Positions 24,754 through 32,962 of a stretch of 64,000 nucleotides of DNA are shown one piece after another. Within the stretch, counting starts at the first letter, position 1. Each line of letters starts with the position of its first letter. A model generated the notes under the pieces. That model did not search any database and was not told the DNA's origin. It saw only the letters and a list, made by a program, of their open reading frames with translations. The position numbers were made by a program, and so were the translations under genes. Origin of the DNA: Streptomyces sp. NBC_00353 (GTDB lineage: Bacteria > Actinomycetota > Actinomycetes > Streptomycetales > Streptomycetaceae); assembly GCF_036108815.1 (NCBI RefSeq), contig NZ_CP107985.1, positions 1,550,001 through 1,614,000 of the forward strand. Reading direction: 5' to 3'.

Positions 24754-25980
24754 ATGGGCGAGGAGAGCGTGGATCGGTCGGAGGGTTTTGGCGAGCGGCT
24801 GCTCGGTCTGCTGCTGGACAGGGCGCGGCTGCTGCCGCCGCATCTGATCGCCCCGCTGGTCGCGGAGGAGGTGGTCAGGATCGGAGGTCGTGACGTCTCC
24901 ATCCTGCTCCAGGACTACGCGCAGGAGCTGCTGGTGCCGCTTCCGGGCAGGAAACTGCACGTCAGCCAGCCCGAGCCGATCATCGATTCCCCCGCCGGCC
25001 GGGCGTTCCTGCGCGGGGGTGTCGTCGAGGTGTCGCAGAGCCCTTCGGGCGTGCGGATGTACCTGCCGCTGCTGGACGGCAGCGACACGGTGGGCGTGAT
25101 GGCCCTCACCTTGGACGCTGTCAGCGACGACGACCGGCGGCTGCTGAGTCGGCTCTCCGGCCTGGTCGCCGACCTGCTGGTCACCAAGAACGCCTACACC
25201 GACCAGTTCTTCCGGGCCCGGCGCCGTGAGCCGATGAGCGTGTCCGCTGAGATCCAGTGGAGCCTGCTGCCGCCGATGTCGATGTCCCTGCCGCAGGTCG
25301 AGGTGGCCGGCATCCTGGAGCCCGCCTACCGCATCGCCGGCGACAGCTTCGACTACGCCCTCAACGACAACATCCTGCACGCGGCCGTGATCGACGCGAT
25401 GGGCCACGGCCTGGACGCTGCCACGATGGCGACCGTGGCCATCGGCGCCTACCGGCATGCCCGGCGCGACTTCGTCAGCCTGGCCGAGAAGTACGCGTTC
25501 ATGGACGATGCCATCTCGCGGCAGTTCGGTCCCGACCACTTCGTCACAGCGCAGCTGATGCATGTGAACATCGACACCGGTGAGATGGCACTGGTCAACG
25601 CGGGCCACCCCGCGCCGCTGCTGATCCGCGACGGCCGGGTCGTGCAGCAGCTGGAGAGCGCGACGACGCTGCCCGTCGGCTTCGGCGGCAAGGAGCCCCG
25701 GATCAGAGAGCACACGCTTCAGCAAGGCGACCGGGTGCTGTGCTACACCGACGGCATCATCGAGGAACACGTCAACGACGGGGAGCAGTTCGGCGAGGAA
25801 CGCCTCATCCGCTGCGTGAACCGCCTGTGGGAGGAGCCGTCGCACGGGCTGCGGGCGGATCTGCGACGGCTCTCCCACACGCTGAAGTGGCAACGGCGCG
25901 GGCACACCAGCGACGACGCCACCCTCTTCATGATCGAGTGGCACGGAGGCGCCGCCGACCCCCTCGCGGTCCTTGACTGA
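24754..25980 (+). CDS. SpoIIE/PP2C-type serine phosphatase with GAF-like sensor
   Basis: A 408-residue soluble protein. The N-terminal 160 residues resemble a degenerate GAF sensor (SPAGRAFLRGGVVEVSQSPS). The PP2C/SpoIIE domain (about 175-400) shows AEIQWSLLPP, the metal-binding aspartates in RIAGDSFDYA and IDAMGHGLDAA, then VNAGHPAPLL, CYTDGIIE and the final HTSDDATLFMIEW. Such phosphatases usually dephosphorylate anti-anti-sigma factors and so release sigma factors; no partner gene is adjacent. A GGAGG lies 13 bases upstream of ATG 24754, a long spacing. Confidence 0.9.
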   Translation: MGEESVDRSEGFGERLLGLLLDRARLLPPHLIAPLVAEEVVRIGGRDVSILLQDYAQELLVPLPGRKLHVSQPEPIIDSPAGRAFLRGGVVEVSQSPSGVRMYLPLLDGSDTVGVMALTLDAVSDDDRRLLSRLSGLVADLLVTKNAYTDQFFRARRREPMSVSAEIQWSLLPPMSMSLPQVEVAGILEPAYRIAGDSFDYALNDNILHAAVIDAMGHGLDAATMATVAIGAYRHARRDFVSLAEKYAFMDDAISRQFGPDHFVTAQLMHVNIDTGEMALVNAGHPAPLLIRDGRVVQQLESATTLPVGFGGKEPRIREHTLQQGDRVLCYTDGIIEEHVNDGEQFGEERLIRCVNRLWEEPSHGLRADLRRLSHTLKWQRRGHTSDDATLFMIEWHGGAADPLAVLD

Positions 25981-26066
25981 GCGCCGCGCGTCGGCCCGGA
26001 GTACGTGGCCACCGAGCTACCAGGTGGTATCCGGCGTCCTTCAGGAGGGTGAGCGCCGTGCAGCCG

Positions 26067-26366
26067 TCATTTGCGAAGGCGGCCGACAGGCTGGCCGACG
26101 TACTGCAGGACCCCACCGCAGATCAGCATGAGCATGCTGCAGGCGAAGAGGGCGTCGGAGTTGGTGAGGTCGTGCACCGTGCCGGCGTACTGGGTCAGCG
26201 CCATCCCCGCGCCGAACACCAGGGCTCCGGAGCCCCACAGCCGGGGCCGCAGGATGTACCCCCGCTGCCACGGCACAACCCGGCCGGTCGTGAGGGCCAG
26301 GACACCCGCCGCAACGTAGAGCACCACGGCGACCCCCACGACGACCAGCGAAATGACGTGCAGCAT
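26067..26366 (-). CDS. Small membrane protein, unknown function
   Basis: A 99-residue protein from ATG 26366, preceded by GGGGGG. Three transmembrane segments are predicted by eye: LHVISLVVVGVAVVLYVAAG, a middle WGSGALVFGAGMALTQYAG and a final LFACSMLMLICGGVLQYVG. It has no recognised family and is convergent with the phosphatase gene. Confidence 0.6.
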   Translation of the reverse strand: MLHVISLVVVGVAVVLYVAAGVLALTTGRVVPWQRGYILRPRLWGSGALVFGAGMALTQYAGTVHDLTNSDALFACSMLMLICGGVLQYVGQPVGRLRK

Positions 26367-26402
26367 CGAACCCCCCTCGTCCATGCTCCCGATCATGGCC
26401 AC

Positions 26403-26813
26403 GCCTGCTGTGGACAGCTAGACCCAGCGCTGTGATTTCGGCGACAGCGGCGCCATCGGGATGCTCCAGCTGCCGAACGCCGCATCCGCCGCTGCTGTCG
26501 GAACTCGTGGGCGTAGCCACCTCGTCCAGGTTGTCTCGCTCTAGTTGCGCGACCGGCGTAGCCGGGGCCCAGAGCGGGGCGGAGACAGGAGCGCAGGGCC
26601 CCGGCGGTGAGCCGGGGAGCGCGCGACGAGCGGAGCGAGGAGCCTTGAACCCGTAGAGAAGGTTTCTACTCACTCCATCCCTATGGGAATGTCCGGTCCC
26701 GGGAGATGCTTGAGAATTCGGTCCCAGCTGATGGTTGACAGTGGCCGTGATCGGCTTTGCTGTGCGCGTCATTGCGGCGCGTGGCGGGAGGCCGGGATTG
26801 GCGCTGGTGGAGT
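26403..26813. other. Gene-poor spacer
   Basis: No intact gene. Around 26570-26650 the sequence has runs such as GGTGAGCCGGGGAGCGCGC and GACGAGCGGAGCGAGGAG, low-complexity GC blocks often seen near integrated plasmids in Streptomyces. Nothing else is recognised. Confidence 0.4.
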
Positions 26814-26894
26814 TCAGTCGTCGAACAGAGGTATCGGGCCGTCCTGACGGTGCAGGTCGGTGCGGCCGTGACCGAAGTCGCTGCTCAATCGGGC
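26814..26894 (+). pseudogene. IS481-type transposase, N-terminal remnant
   Basis: Twenty-seven residues (VVEQRYRAVLTVQVGAAVTE then VAAQSG) match the first helix-turn-helix of IS481-family transposases, where the sequence normally continues GVSRQSVHxWLARY. The match ends inside the next helix. This is a scar of an old insertion. Confidence 0.5.
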
Positions 26895-26910
26895 AGTCCT
26901 CAGCGGGGAA

Positions 26911-28092
26911 TCACGGGAATGGTGGCGAGGATGGCCCCAGCTGACCGCCGATGAGGGCCCGAATCTGTCCGACCACGTCATGCACCGACCGGCCGTCGGT
27001 GTCCACACGCAGGTCGCCGGCCCCGGCACGGTCAAGCGCCGCGGCTTCGCGCGCTGCCTGTTCGGCGATGCGGTGCAGGCCATCGGCGTCCCGGCCCTTG
27101 ATCCCGTCACCGGGAATCGCTGGGCCATGTCCCCCGCCGCGCTCCGCGACCCTCTCCGCCAGGGCGGCGGGCCCTGCATGAAGTCGGCAGACGGTCAGTG
27201 CCGTTCCAGGAAGCAGGTTGGCATAGCTGCGGACGGTCTCATCTCGGTCTGCGTCCCCGGAAACGACCAGGAACCGGGCCCCGGCCTCGCGATGCCCGGC
27301 CCAGATGGCCGCGAGGTTATGTGCCTTGAGGTGGTGGCGGCCCGGGTCGTCCTCCGCGGCGGGACGCAGGGCGCCGATCTGCTTCAGATCGACATACGCG
27401 GCCGGGACGCCGGCGCGTACGACCTGGCTGTAGACCTCATAGCCCACTGTCGACTTCCCGACTGCGGTGGCGCCGCAGAGCCAGAGCACTGGGACCGGGG
27501 CGGAGGTGGGGGAGGCACCGACGGGCGCTGCCAGCGGGCCCGCGACAAGACCGCTCGGCTGGACTGCCGGGGTGGCGCGTGGCCATCCGCCGACCTGCTC
27601 GCGGATTATCCGGGCCACCTCGGAAACGGTAGTCCCATCGGTTTCCACGTACATGTCTGTGATGTCGCTACGGTCCAGCGCCTCGGCCTCGGCGACGGCT
27701 TCATCCACCAGGTCGGGACGCCATCCCCGGTCGATGAACCGCCGCTTGAGCTCGGCGGGCTCGGCGCGCAGCCGACACAGCGTGAACGCGGCGTCCGGGA
27801 GCAGTTCCGTGTATTCGCTTACCTCCGCGGGGGTGTCGACATAGCCGGACAGGATCAGGCACTGCATACCGGCTGCACGGAAATTGGGCCACATCGCAGC
27901 GAGATTCCGAGCCCGGAGTCGATGGGTGCCACCCTCCGGTTCCGGGAGGAACAGGCTGATCTGGTCGCTGTCGACAAACCCTGTCCTGACACCCATCCGA
28001 CTCAGTTGTGTGAACATCTCCCAGCCGACCGAGGACTTCCCGACACCCGACGGCCCACGGAGCCACAGCACGCGCAAACGGTCGCCCCTCAT
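26911..28092 (-). CDS. Tandem-duplicated P-loop ATPase/kinase-like protein
   Basis: A 393-residue protein built of two homologous halves. Half 1 (about 1-180) has Walker A GPSGVGKSSV, GFVDSDQISLFLPEPEGGTH, ARNLAAMWPNFRAAGMQCLI and CRLRAEPAEL. Half 2 (about 200-390) has GATAVGKSTV, AYVDLKQIGALRPAAEDDPG, AHNLAAIWAGHREAGARFLV and CRLHAGPAAL. The motif order resembles small P-loop kinases of the AAA_33/zeta-toxin group, where the residue after the second strand (DSD or DLK here) lies at the active site. The halves differ there, so one may be catalytic and the other regulatory. The linker is proline- and alanine-rich. It has no partner genes and a weak ribosome site. Confidence 0.75.
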   Translation of the reverse strand: MRGDRLRVLWLRGPSGVGKSSVGWEMFTQLSRMGVRTGFVDSDQISLFLPEPEGGTHRLRARNLAAMWPNFRAAGMQCLILSGYVDTPAEVSEYTELLPDAAFTLCRLRAEPAELKRRFIDRGWRPDLVDEAVAEAEALDRSDITDMYVETDGTTVSEVARIIREQVGGWPRATPAVQPSGLVAGPLAAPVGASPTSAPVPVLWLCGATAVGKSTVGYEVYSQVVRAGVPAAYVDLKQIGALRPAAEDDPGRHHLKAHNLAAIWAGHREAGARFLVVSGDADRDETVRSYANLLPGTALTVCRLHAGPAALAERVAERGGGHGPAIPGDGIKGRDADGLHRIAEQAAREAAALDRAGAGDLRVDTDGRSVHDVVGQIRALIGGQLGPSSPPFP

Positions 28093-28350
28093 GCGCGCGA
28101 CGGTAGTGGGCCAGACCAGCAGTCAGCGACTGAATTTCGCCGCATGCCTGGACGCAACGTGAATTGCTGCGGGTGCGGCCCAACCCGCTCAGTACGGGCG
28201 CGCAGTTGCGTGCGGGTGCAACGGCGGATCGGCAGCCAGGGCACGATCATGGTCTGTTGGCAAAGAGTCCCGCTCGGCCGCATCTATGCCGGGTAGACGG
28301 TGACGGTGCACGTGAACGCCTCCATGCTCGCTGTCGAGCTGGACGGCGAC

Positions 28351-28397
28351 GTGCGGGGCGGTCGCAGGATTTGAACCTGTGGCCTCATCCTTCTCAG
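28351..28397 (-). other. tRNA 3'-half-like fragment (candidate attachment site)
   Basis: Read leftwards: CTGAGAAGGATGAGGCC, then T arm ACAGG-TTCAAAT-CCTGC and GACCGCC. This has the order anticodon loop, 3' stem, five-base variable loop, T arm, acceptor strand. The 5' half of a tRNA is absent. The apparent anticodon GAG with a short variable loop does not fit a normal tRNA-Leu, so identity is uncertain. An arm-type repeat follows 100 bases to the right, as at 21.4 kb. Confidence 0.45.
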
Positions 28398-28497
28398 GTC
28401 GGTCACCGGGGGCTGTCGACGTCGACAGCCTAGCCATGCGCCTCGGGCTATCGTTTGCTGAGGTCCCGCCTTGACCGCCGCTGGTCACGCTTGTTGG

Positions 28498-28516
28498 TGT
28501 CAGCCGCTGATGTCAG
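28498..28516 (+). repeat. Paired TGTCAG arm-type direct repeat, second copy
   Basis: TGTCAG-N7-TGTCAG with the same 13-bp period as 21512-21530, again about 100 bases right of a tRNA-like fragment. A third, slightly altered copy lies at 29098-29116. Confidence 0.4.
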
Positions 28517-28551
28517 TCGTTGCACGTTGCCTTGACAATGCTGACTGTCGT

Positions 28552-28827
28552 CTAGCCTCGCGTCAGCAGGTCGACGGCCGCCCCGATTCCGATCAGACCT
28601 GCTACGGCTAGCACGGTGGCTATCACTCGCAGGCCACCAAAGTTCTGCGCGCGGGCCTGCTCGATGGGTCTTCCCTGGAGTCCGGACGCGATCACTTTGC
28701 GAAACCGGCCAGACCCCTTCTTCGAGGCGAGTGCCGACCCCATGACCAGCGCGCCCACCCCCCAGATCAACAGGAACACTTGACCGCCGTGGGTGGCCTG
28801 GGCGCTGAGCTGCATCATGACGCGCAT
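28552..28827 (-). CDS. Small membrane protein, unknown function
   Basis: A 91-residue protein (start MRVMMQLSAQAT at 28827, alternative three codons later) with two hydrophobic segments, VFLLIWGVGALVMGSALAS and LRVIATVLAVAGLIGIGAAV, separated by a basic loop. No family is recognised. It lies between the tRNA-like fragment and the 62-bp repeat, so it may be element cargo. Confidence 0.5.
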   Translation of the reverse strand: MRVMMQLSAQATHGGQVFLLIWGVGALVMGSALASKKGSGRFRKVIASGLQGRPIEQARAQNFGGLRVIATVLAVAGLIGIGAAVDLLTRG

Positions 28828-28878
28828 CCTGACGGGTTGCCCTGGGTGCGTCAACGATCGTCCTCAGCCACCACCCAC

Positions 28879-28940
28879 CCCCAGCTCCCATCCCGTCCGC
28901 CTTCGGCCCACACACTGTGGAGCGGGCGTGGTTCAGGGCG
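28879..28940. repeat. 62-bp exact repeat, left copy
   Basis: Identical to 46064-46125 over 62 bases, same orientation, 17.2 kb apart, with weaker similarity for about 20 bases on the left (CCTCAGCC-ACCAC). It is non-coding in any convincing frame. It begins CCCCAGCTCCCATCCC and ends GTGGTTCAGGGCG. Confidence 0.8.
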
Positions 28941-29228
28941 GGAGCGAGCCACTGTACGAATGACCTTGACGCCCTGGGCCGCGACTGCTCGGCTCTGCCT
29001 GGGGCGAAGGTGGTCAGGATGGGAGCACACGACGCTCGCCATGAATCCGCCGGCACCCGCGAACGGCGCCCCGTCTGTCCCTGTCCGGTGCAGTCGATGT
29101 CAGGTGTGGACGTCAGTCCGGCCGCGGTGAGCCTACGGTTCAGTCTCCCGAGTGACCCCAGAAGTAGATCTCTTGAGGCTGACGCACCCGGCTGCCGCTC
29201 CTACTCCCCAGCCTGCGAGAGTGTTCCC

Positions 29229-29624
29229 ATGCTGCTGGATCCCGAGAACACTCTGTTCGTGCGTGGCGCCACGCCCGCGCTCCTGCTGGCCGACGCGCCT
29301 GTCCACGATGCCCTGCCGCTCTTGGCCGCGCCCGACGGGGCGGTGCCCCGGTGTGAGGGTTGGAGCATCGTCCCCCGACTCACTCTGTGTGTCGTAGACG
29401 GACCGGGAGACCACGGGCTCGTCGTCCCCGCTCTCGCTGCGCCGGTGGTCGGCGGGGCCAACGATGGTGGTGCATCCAGCGGCATGGCCGACTGGTGCGA
29501 GGACGCCGAGCAGGCCGGTGGAGCAGTCGTCCTGTCTTTGGACCAACTGCCCGACGTACTCGACTGGTCTGCCCTGCTGTCCTCGGGCAGGGTCCGCGGC
29601 GGCTTCATGCCTGCGCTGGCTTGA
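29229..29624 (+). CDS. Hypothetical protein
   Basis: A 131-residue acidic protein from ATG 29229 (MLLDPENTLFVRGATPALLL). It is strand-rich with a central LCVVDGPGDHGLVVPALAAP and a C-terminal VVLSLDQLPDVLDWSALLSS. Codon use is normal. The last codons run into the edge of an IS5 remnant, so the natural end may have been changed by the insertion. The family is not recognised with confidence. Confidence 0.55.
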   Translation: MLLDPENTLFVRGATPALLLADAPVHDALPLLAAPDGAVPRCEGWSIVPRLTLCVVDGPGDHGLVVPALAAPVVGGANDGGASSGMADWCEDAEQAGGAVVLSLDQLPDVLDWSALLSSGRVRGGFMPALA

Positions 29625-29635
29625 CCTCAGCAGGG

Positions 29636-30008
29636 CCGGAGCGGCTCCCTTTTCGGCCGGTGGCGGCGGCGTGCTGGTGTGCGCGGACGACTGTGGAGTC
29701 GATCTGGACCAGCCAATCGATGTCACCGGCCGCATCGGCCCGGGACCGGACTTGCTGGAGGGCGTGAGTGAAGACGCCCTCCAGGGCGTATCGGCGGAAG
29801 CGGGTGTAGACCGTTTTCCACGGCCGTAGCGTTCGGGCAGGTCACGCCACGTGATGCCGGTGCGGATCTTGCAGACCATGCCCTTGATGACCTGAAGGTC
29901 GTCAACCCGAGGTCTTCCGGTCACGGTCCGGGGTATGAGGGGAGCCAGTAACTCCCATTCTTGGTCTGCGAGTTCATTTCGGCGTAGCACAACACCGTGA
30001 TCCCCCAC
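29636..30008 (-). pseudogene. IS5-family transposase, 5' remnant with frameshift
   Basis: Read leftwards from 30008: LRRNELADQEWELLAPLIPR, then GRPRVDDLQVIKGMVCKIRT and WRDLPERYG match the N-terminal domain of IS5-type transposases. At GGCCGTGG (near 29818-29828) one base is missing compared with the family's GPWK, and the rest continues in another frame. The element is cut off near 29636 before the catalytic glutamate, so it is dead. Confidence 0.75.
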
Positions 30009-30032
30009 TCGAATGATCTCTGAAGACGGACC

Positions 30033-30587
30033 CTAGTTGCCGTCCGGACCGACGTGGACCGTCACGGCATTCGGCAGGTGCACGTTGGTGGCAGAGAGGT
30101 AGACGGTGTCCGAGCCCGGGTCGAAGTAGAGCTTTGCAGAGTCGGCGCGCACCAAGCTCTCGTCGAGCACTCTGCTGTGGACCCACTGCGCCCCCGCCGG
30201 TGCAAACTCGGTGAGTTCGACGGGTATGGAGATGCTTTCAGGCCCGGCCCCGATGACCGCCGGCTGCATCTGCGTGGACGCCGTCAGGACAGCCACCGAG
30301 CCAGGGTCGAGCTTCATGAGGGCGCTGACGTAATAGTCCGTAGGTCCAGGCACTCGGCTGTCGCCGCCGGGAGCCTCCTGCTGCCAGTGCGCCGAGACGA
30401 TCCGACCGAGCTTCGGTAGGCGCTTGGCCAGCGGCTCGGTGTCGGTGTGAATCTCGAGGGTCTTTGAGGCCTCGCCCTTCGCGTCGGCGACAGGGCTGAC
30501 GACGCAGCCGGTGACCACAGTTGCCACCAGCAGGAGCGCGCTTGCTACTACAGGAGATCTCTTGCATTCCGCCACTGCTTCCGGCAC
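30033..30587 (-). CDS. Putative lipoprotein
   Basis: A 184-residue protein with a lipoprotein signal: basic start, hydrophobic VVASALLLVATVV and lipobox VTGC (Cys28). The mature part is strand-rich (DYYVSALMKLDPGSVAVLTA, TVYLSATNVHLPNAVTVHVG) and contains no motif I recognise. It should be anchored outside the membrane. It lies between two transposon scars but looks intact. Confidence 0.75.
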   Translation of the reverse strand: MPEAVAECKRSPVVASALLLVATVVTGCVVSPVADAKGEASKTLEIHTDTEPLAKRLPKLGRIVSAHWQQEAPGGDSRVPGPTDYYVSALMKLDPGSVAVLTASTQMQPAVIGAGPESISIPVELTEFAPAGAQWVHSRVLDESLVRADSAKLYFDPGSDTVYLSATNVHLPNAVTVHVGPDGN

Positions 30588-30683
30588 TTCCCTCAGGATC
30601 TGCTATCCCATCACATGGCCTGTGAGGGCCAACCGGTGCGCCCCCAGAACCTGATGATCGCAGAGACATGACCCAGCGGAAAC

Positions 30684-30762
30684 GTGGTGCCCGACCACTC
30701 CTACGAGTCCGGTCTCGTCCGCGGCCTGCTGTGCACCCTGTGTAGCCATGTCCACAAGTTTC
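30684..30762 (+). pseudogene. Endonuclease VII/HNH-like fragment cut by the ISL3 element
   Basis: Twenty-six residues (VVPDHSYESGLVRGLLCTLC, then SHVHKF) resemble the recombination endonuclease VII core, DHxxxTGxVRGLLCxxCN, with both cysteines. A stop lies just upstream and the transposon begins directly after. Only this short piece is visible and the frame does not resume a recognisable domain beyond the right end of the transposon. Confidence 0.35.
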
Positions 30763-30799
30763 GGCTCTGGTCCACTTCGTGTGGTCGCGTGACTCCCGG

Positions 30800-31864
30800 T
30801 TACGCCAACAGGACTCGTTTGCGCAGGAGCTCGACTACTGCGCGGCCGAACATCTGGCGCTTGAGCATCTTGATCCGGTTGACATGACCCTCCACGACGC
30901 CGGAGTTCCAGGGCAGTGTGAGGCCCGCAATGACGGCGTCGAGGTCGCGTTCGAGGTGTTGGGCGAAGCTCCGGAGGCTGGGCAGTTCGGTGGTGGAGGT
31001 AGCCGCTTCGATCCAGGTCGGCAACTGGTCACCCTGGAGGTGAGCGACCATGTGCCCGAAGGACCGCACGTGCTCGGCAAGTGCCGCCAGCTCGGGGCAA
31101 TTGGCCAGGACGGCTTTGAGCTGGAGCCGCTCGCCTTCGGGTAAGGCGTCGGGGTGGGTGAGGACCCAGCGCGTAACGGCCCGGGCTGACGGCGGGCGGG
31201 GCCGATCGGTTGGGGTTTGCCGCGAAGCGTCCTGCTGACGTAGACACGGACACTGGCGTAGCCGCGGGGATAGCCCTGTTCCCTGATCTCCTCCTAACAG
31301 TTTCCAGGCATTGGTGCAGCCTTCCTGCCAACGCTGATCGAGGTAGGGCTTGTAGTCATCGAGCCTGGTCACACGGCTTTGTCGCTGCCCGGTGAACATC
31401 TCCTCCGCAGTAGCGGCACGGGAGAAACGCAAGATCGTGTTGAGGGTCATCCCGAGCTGCCGGGCGACGGACCGCTTGCTGTTCCCGGCGGCGAGAAGAG
31501 CGTGGATGGTGGCGTGCTTGGCGCGGGTGCGTTCGGCGAACCGGTGCCCTGTCGGCCAGGGCGACGCAGCTGGTTCCGCCTCTTCTTGCGGCTCCTCAGG
31601 CTGGGCCGGCGTGGGATGCAAGCAGCCACGGTGCCGGTAGAAGCATTTCTCGGCGGCTTCGCCCAGGTTGTGCCAGAGATGCCATCGGTCGGCGATCTGG
31701 AGGGCCTGCGGGGCGCCGCGGGTGGCACCATCGGCGAAGAAGGGCGCCCGGTCACGGCAGACGATCTCAATGACCGGCCGCTCGGCGAGCCAGGCCGCGA
31801 GCGTGTCCGCCTCCCGATCGGGAAGGAGGTCGACCGGGCGACGTGTCTCGACGTCGATGAGCAC
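30800..31864 (-). pseudogene. ISL3-family transposase, truncated and frameshifted
   Basis: Open for 354 residues. The C-terminal two thirds show ISL3 features: IADRWHLWHNLGEAAEKCFY, FAERTRAKHATIHALLAAGN, and the end LTLPWNSGVVEGHVNRIKML plus KRQMFGRA with the catalytic glutamate. The N-terminal zinc-finger part (about 150 residues) is missing; the frame begins at GTG 31864 mid-domain. Between about 31195 and 31305 the family sequence (EEIREQGYPRGYASVRVYVS then RTLRGKPQPIG) is in the neighbouring frame, implying two compensating indels. The protein is probably inactive, so recent movement would have needed a related transposase elsewhere. Confidence 0.8.
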
Positions 31865-31907
31865 GGTTCACACCACCATCCAGCCAGGTGATTTTCGGGC
31901 GGACTTT

Positions 31908-31996
31908 AGTGGTCGTAGGCGGTCAGTGCGCGCATGACCGGCTGGCCGCGCATGAACCTGGCTCCACTCATCAGGCCCCCTTGAAATCGATCATCT
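31908..31996 (+). repeat. 89-bp inverted repeat, left arm
   Basis: It pairs with 32875-32962 in inverted orientation, about 83 of 89 positions identical with one gap. Landmarks are AGTGGTCGTAGGCGGTC at the outer end and AATCGATCATCT at the inner end. Together the arms frame the methyltransferase gene inside the ISL3 element. Confidence 0.8.
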
Positions 31997-32014
31997 GGGG
32001 AACCGGGAGGCGCT

Positions 32015-32863
32015 CTACCGGCGGACCGCCGAGATCAGTCCGCCGGGCCGCTCCTCACGCTGCGGCGGGGTGCTGATCGGGCGGCCGTAGGCGGCAGCGC
32101 GCTCGCGCAGGGTGTGGCTGTCGGCCTCCCAGCCGTGCCCGACCAGCCAGCCCACCGGGTCGTCGGGCATCTCCGAGACCCACATGGACGCTGCCGATCC
32201 CGGCGCGGCGTCCGCGCCGAAGCGCTCGATCACGCCGCGCGAGCCCAATGTCAGCCCCATCCGACTGCCTGCCGCCGACTGCGTGCTGATCCGGGCCAAC
32301 AGTAGCTCCACCGCGTCCTCGGGCAGATAGATCAGTAGTCCTTCGGCGATCCACGCGGTCGGCACGGCCGGGTCGTGCCCTGCGGCGGCCAGCGCGCCTG
32401 GCCAGTCCTCACGCAGATCCACCGCGACGGTGATCCGCTCGCAGCGTGCGACGGCCCGCTCCTGGCGCAGCACCGAAGCCTTGAAGTCCAGTGGCGCGGC
32501 GGTGTCGACCTCGAACAGCCGGGTGTCCTCGGGCCAGTCCATCCGGAAGGCCCGGCTGTCCATGCCGGCGCCGAGCAGCACGACCTGCCGGACCCCGGAC
32601 GCGGAGGCCTGCTGCAACAGATCGTCGAGGAACTTCGTCCTGATGACGATGGAGAACGACACGGCCAGCCGGCGGCGTCGCGCGGCCTCGTCATCGGGCG
32701 GCGGCGAGGAGGGCCACAGGCCGCCGGCGGTGGCGAAGGCCTGTGCGAGTGGGTCGCGGAACAGCGCGTTCTCCCGCTCGGTCTCCAGCGCCCGCACCCT
32801 GGCCACCCCCACCGCCGTGGCCCAGACTCCCGACGGCTGCACCCGCTCCTGCTCATCAACCAC
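32015..32863 (-). CDS. Class I SAM-dependent methyltransferase (TIGR00027 type)
   Basis: A 282-residue methyltransferase of the leucine-carboxyl-methyltransferase-like group common in actinobacteria. It starts MVDEQERVQPSGVWATAVGV and has the SAM loop VVLLGAGMDSRAFRMDWPED, acidic LFEVDTAAPLDFKASVL, and WIAEGLLIYLPEDAVELLL. Length and motifs are complete, so it should be active. Substrates of the family are mostly unknown; some act in polyketide methylation. It lies entirely within the ISL3 transposon between inverted repeats, which makes it a mobile passenger gene. Confidence 0.88.
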   Translation of the reverse strand: MVDEQERVQPSGVWATAVGVARVRALETERENALFRDPLAQAFATAGGLWPSSPPPDDEAARRRRLAVSFSIVIRTKFLDDLLQQASASGVRQVVLLGAGMDSRAFRMDWPEDTRLFEVDTAAPLDFKASVLRQERAVARCERITVAVDLREDWPGALAAAGHDPAVPTAWIAEGLLIYLPEDAVELLLARISTQSAAGSRMGLTLGSRGVIERFGADAAPGSAASMWVSEMPDDPVGWLVGHGWEADSHTLRERAAAYGRPISTPPQREERPGGLISAVRR

Positions 32864-32874
32864 CGCGCCAGCCT

Positions 32875-32962
32875 AGATGATCGATTCCAAGGGGCCTGAT
32901 GCGGGGAGCCAGGTTCATGCGCGGCCAGCCAGTCATGCGCGCACCGACCGCCTACGACCACT
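32875..32962 (-). repeat. 89-bp inverted repeat, right arm
   Basis: It mirrors 31908-31996 with a one-base gap. The inner end lies 12 bases upstream of the methyltransferase start, so this arm contains that gene's promoter region and ribosome site; the outer end is 40 bases from the transposon end. Confidence 0.8.

Noticed and set aside
26403..26813. Plasmid replication origin
   Set aside because: The GC-rich low-complexity blocks resemble plasmid-derived DNA, but no iterons, replication gene or transfer gene is present.
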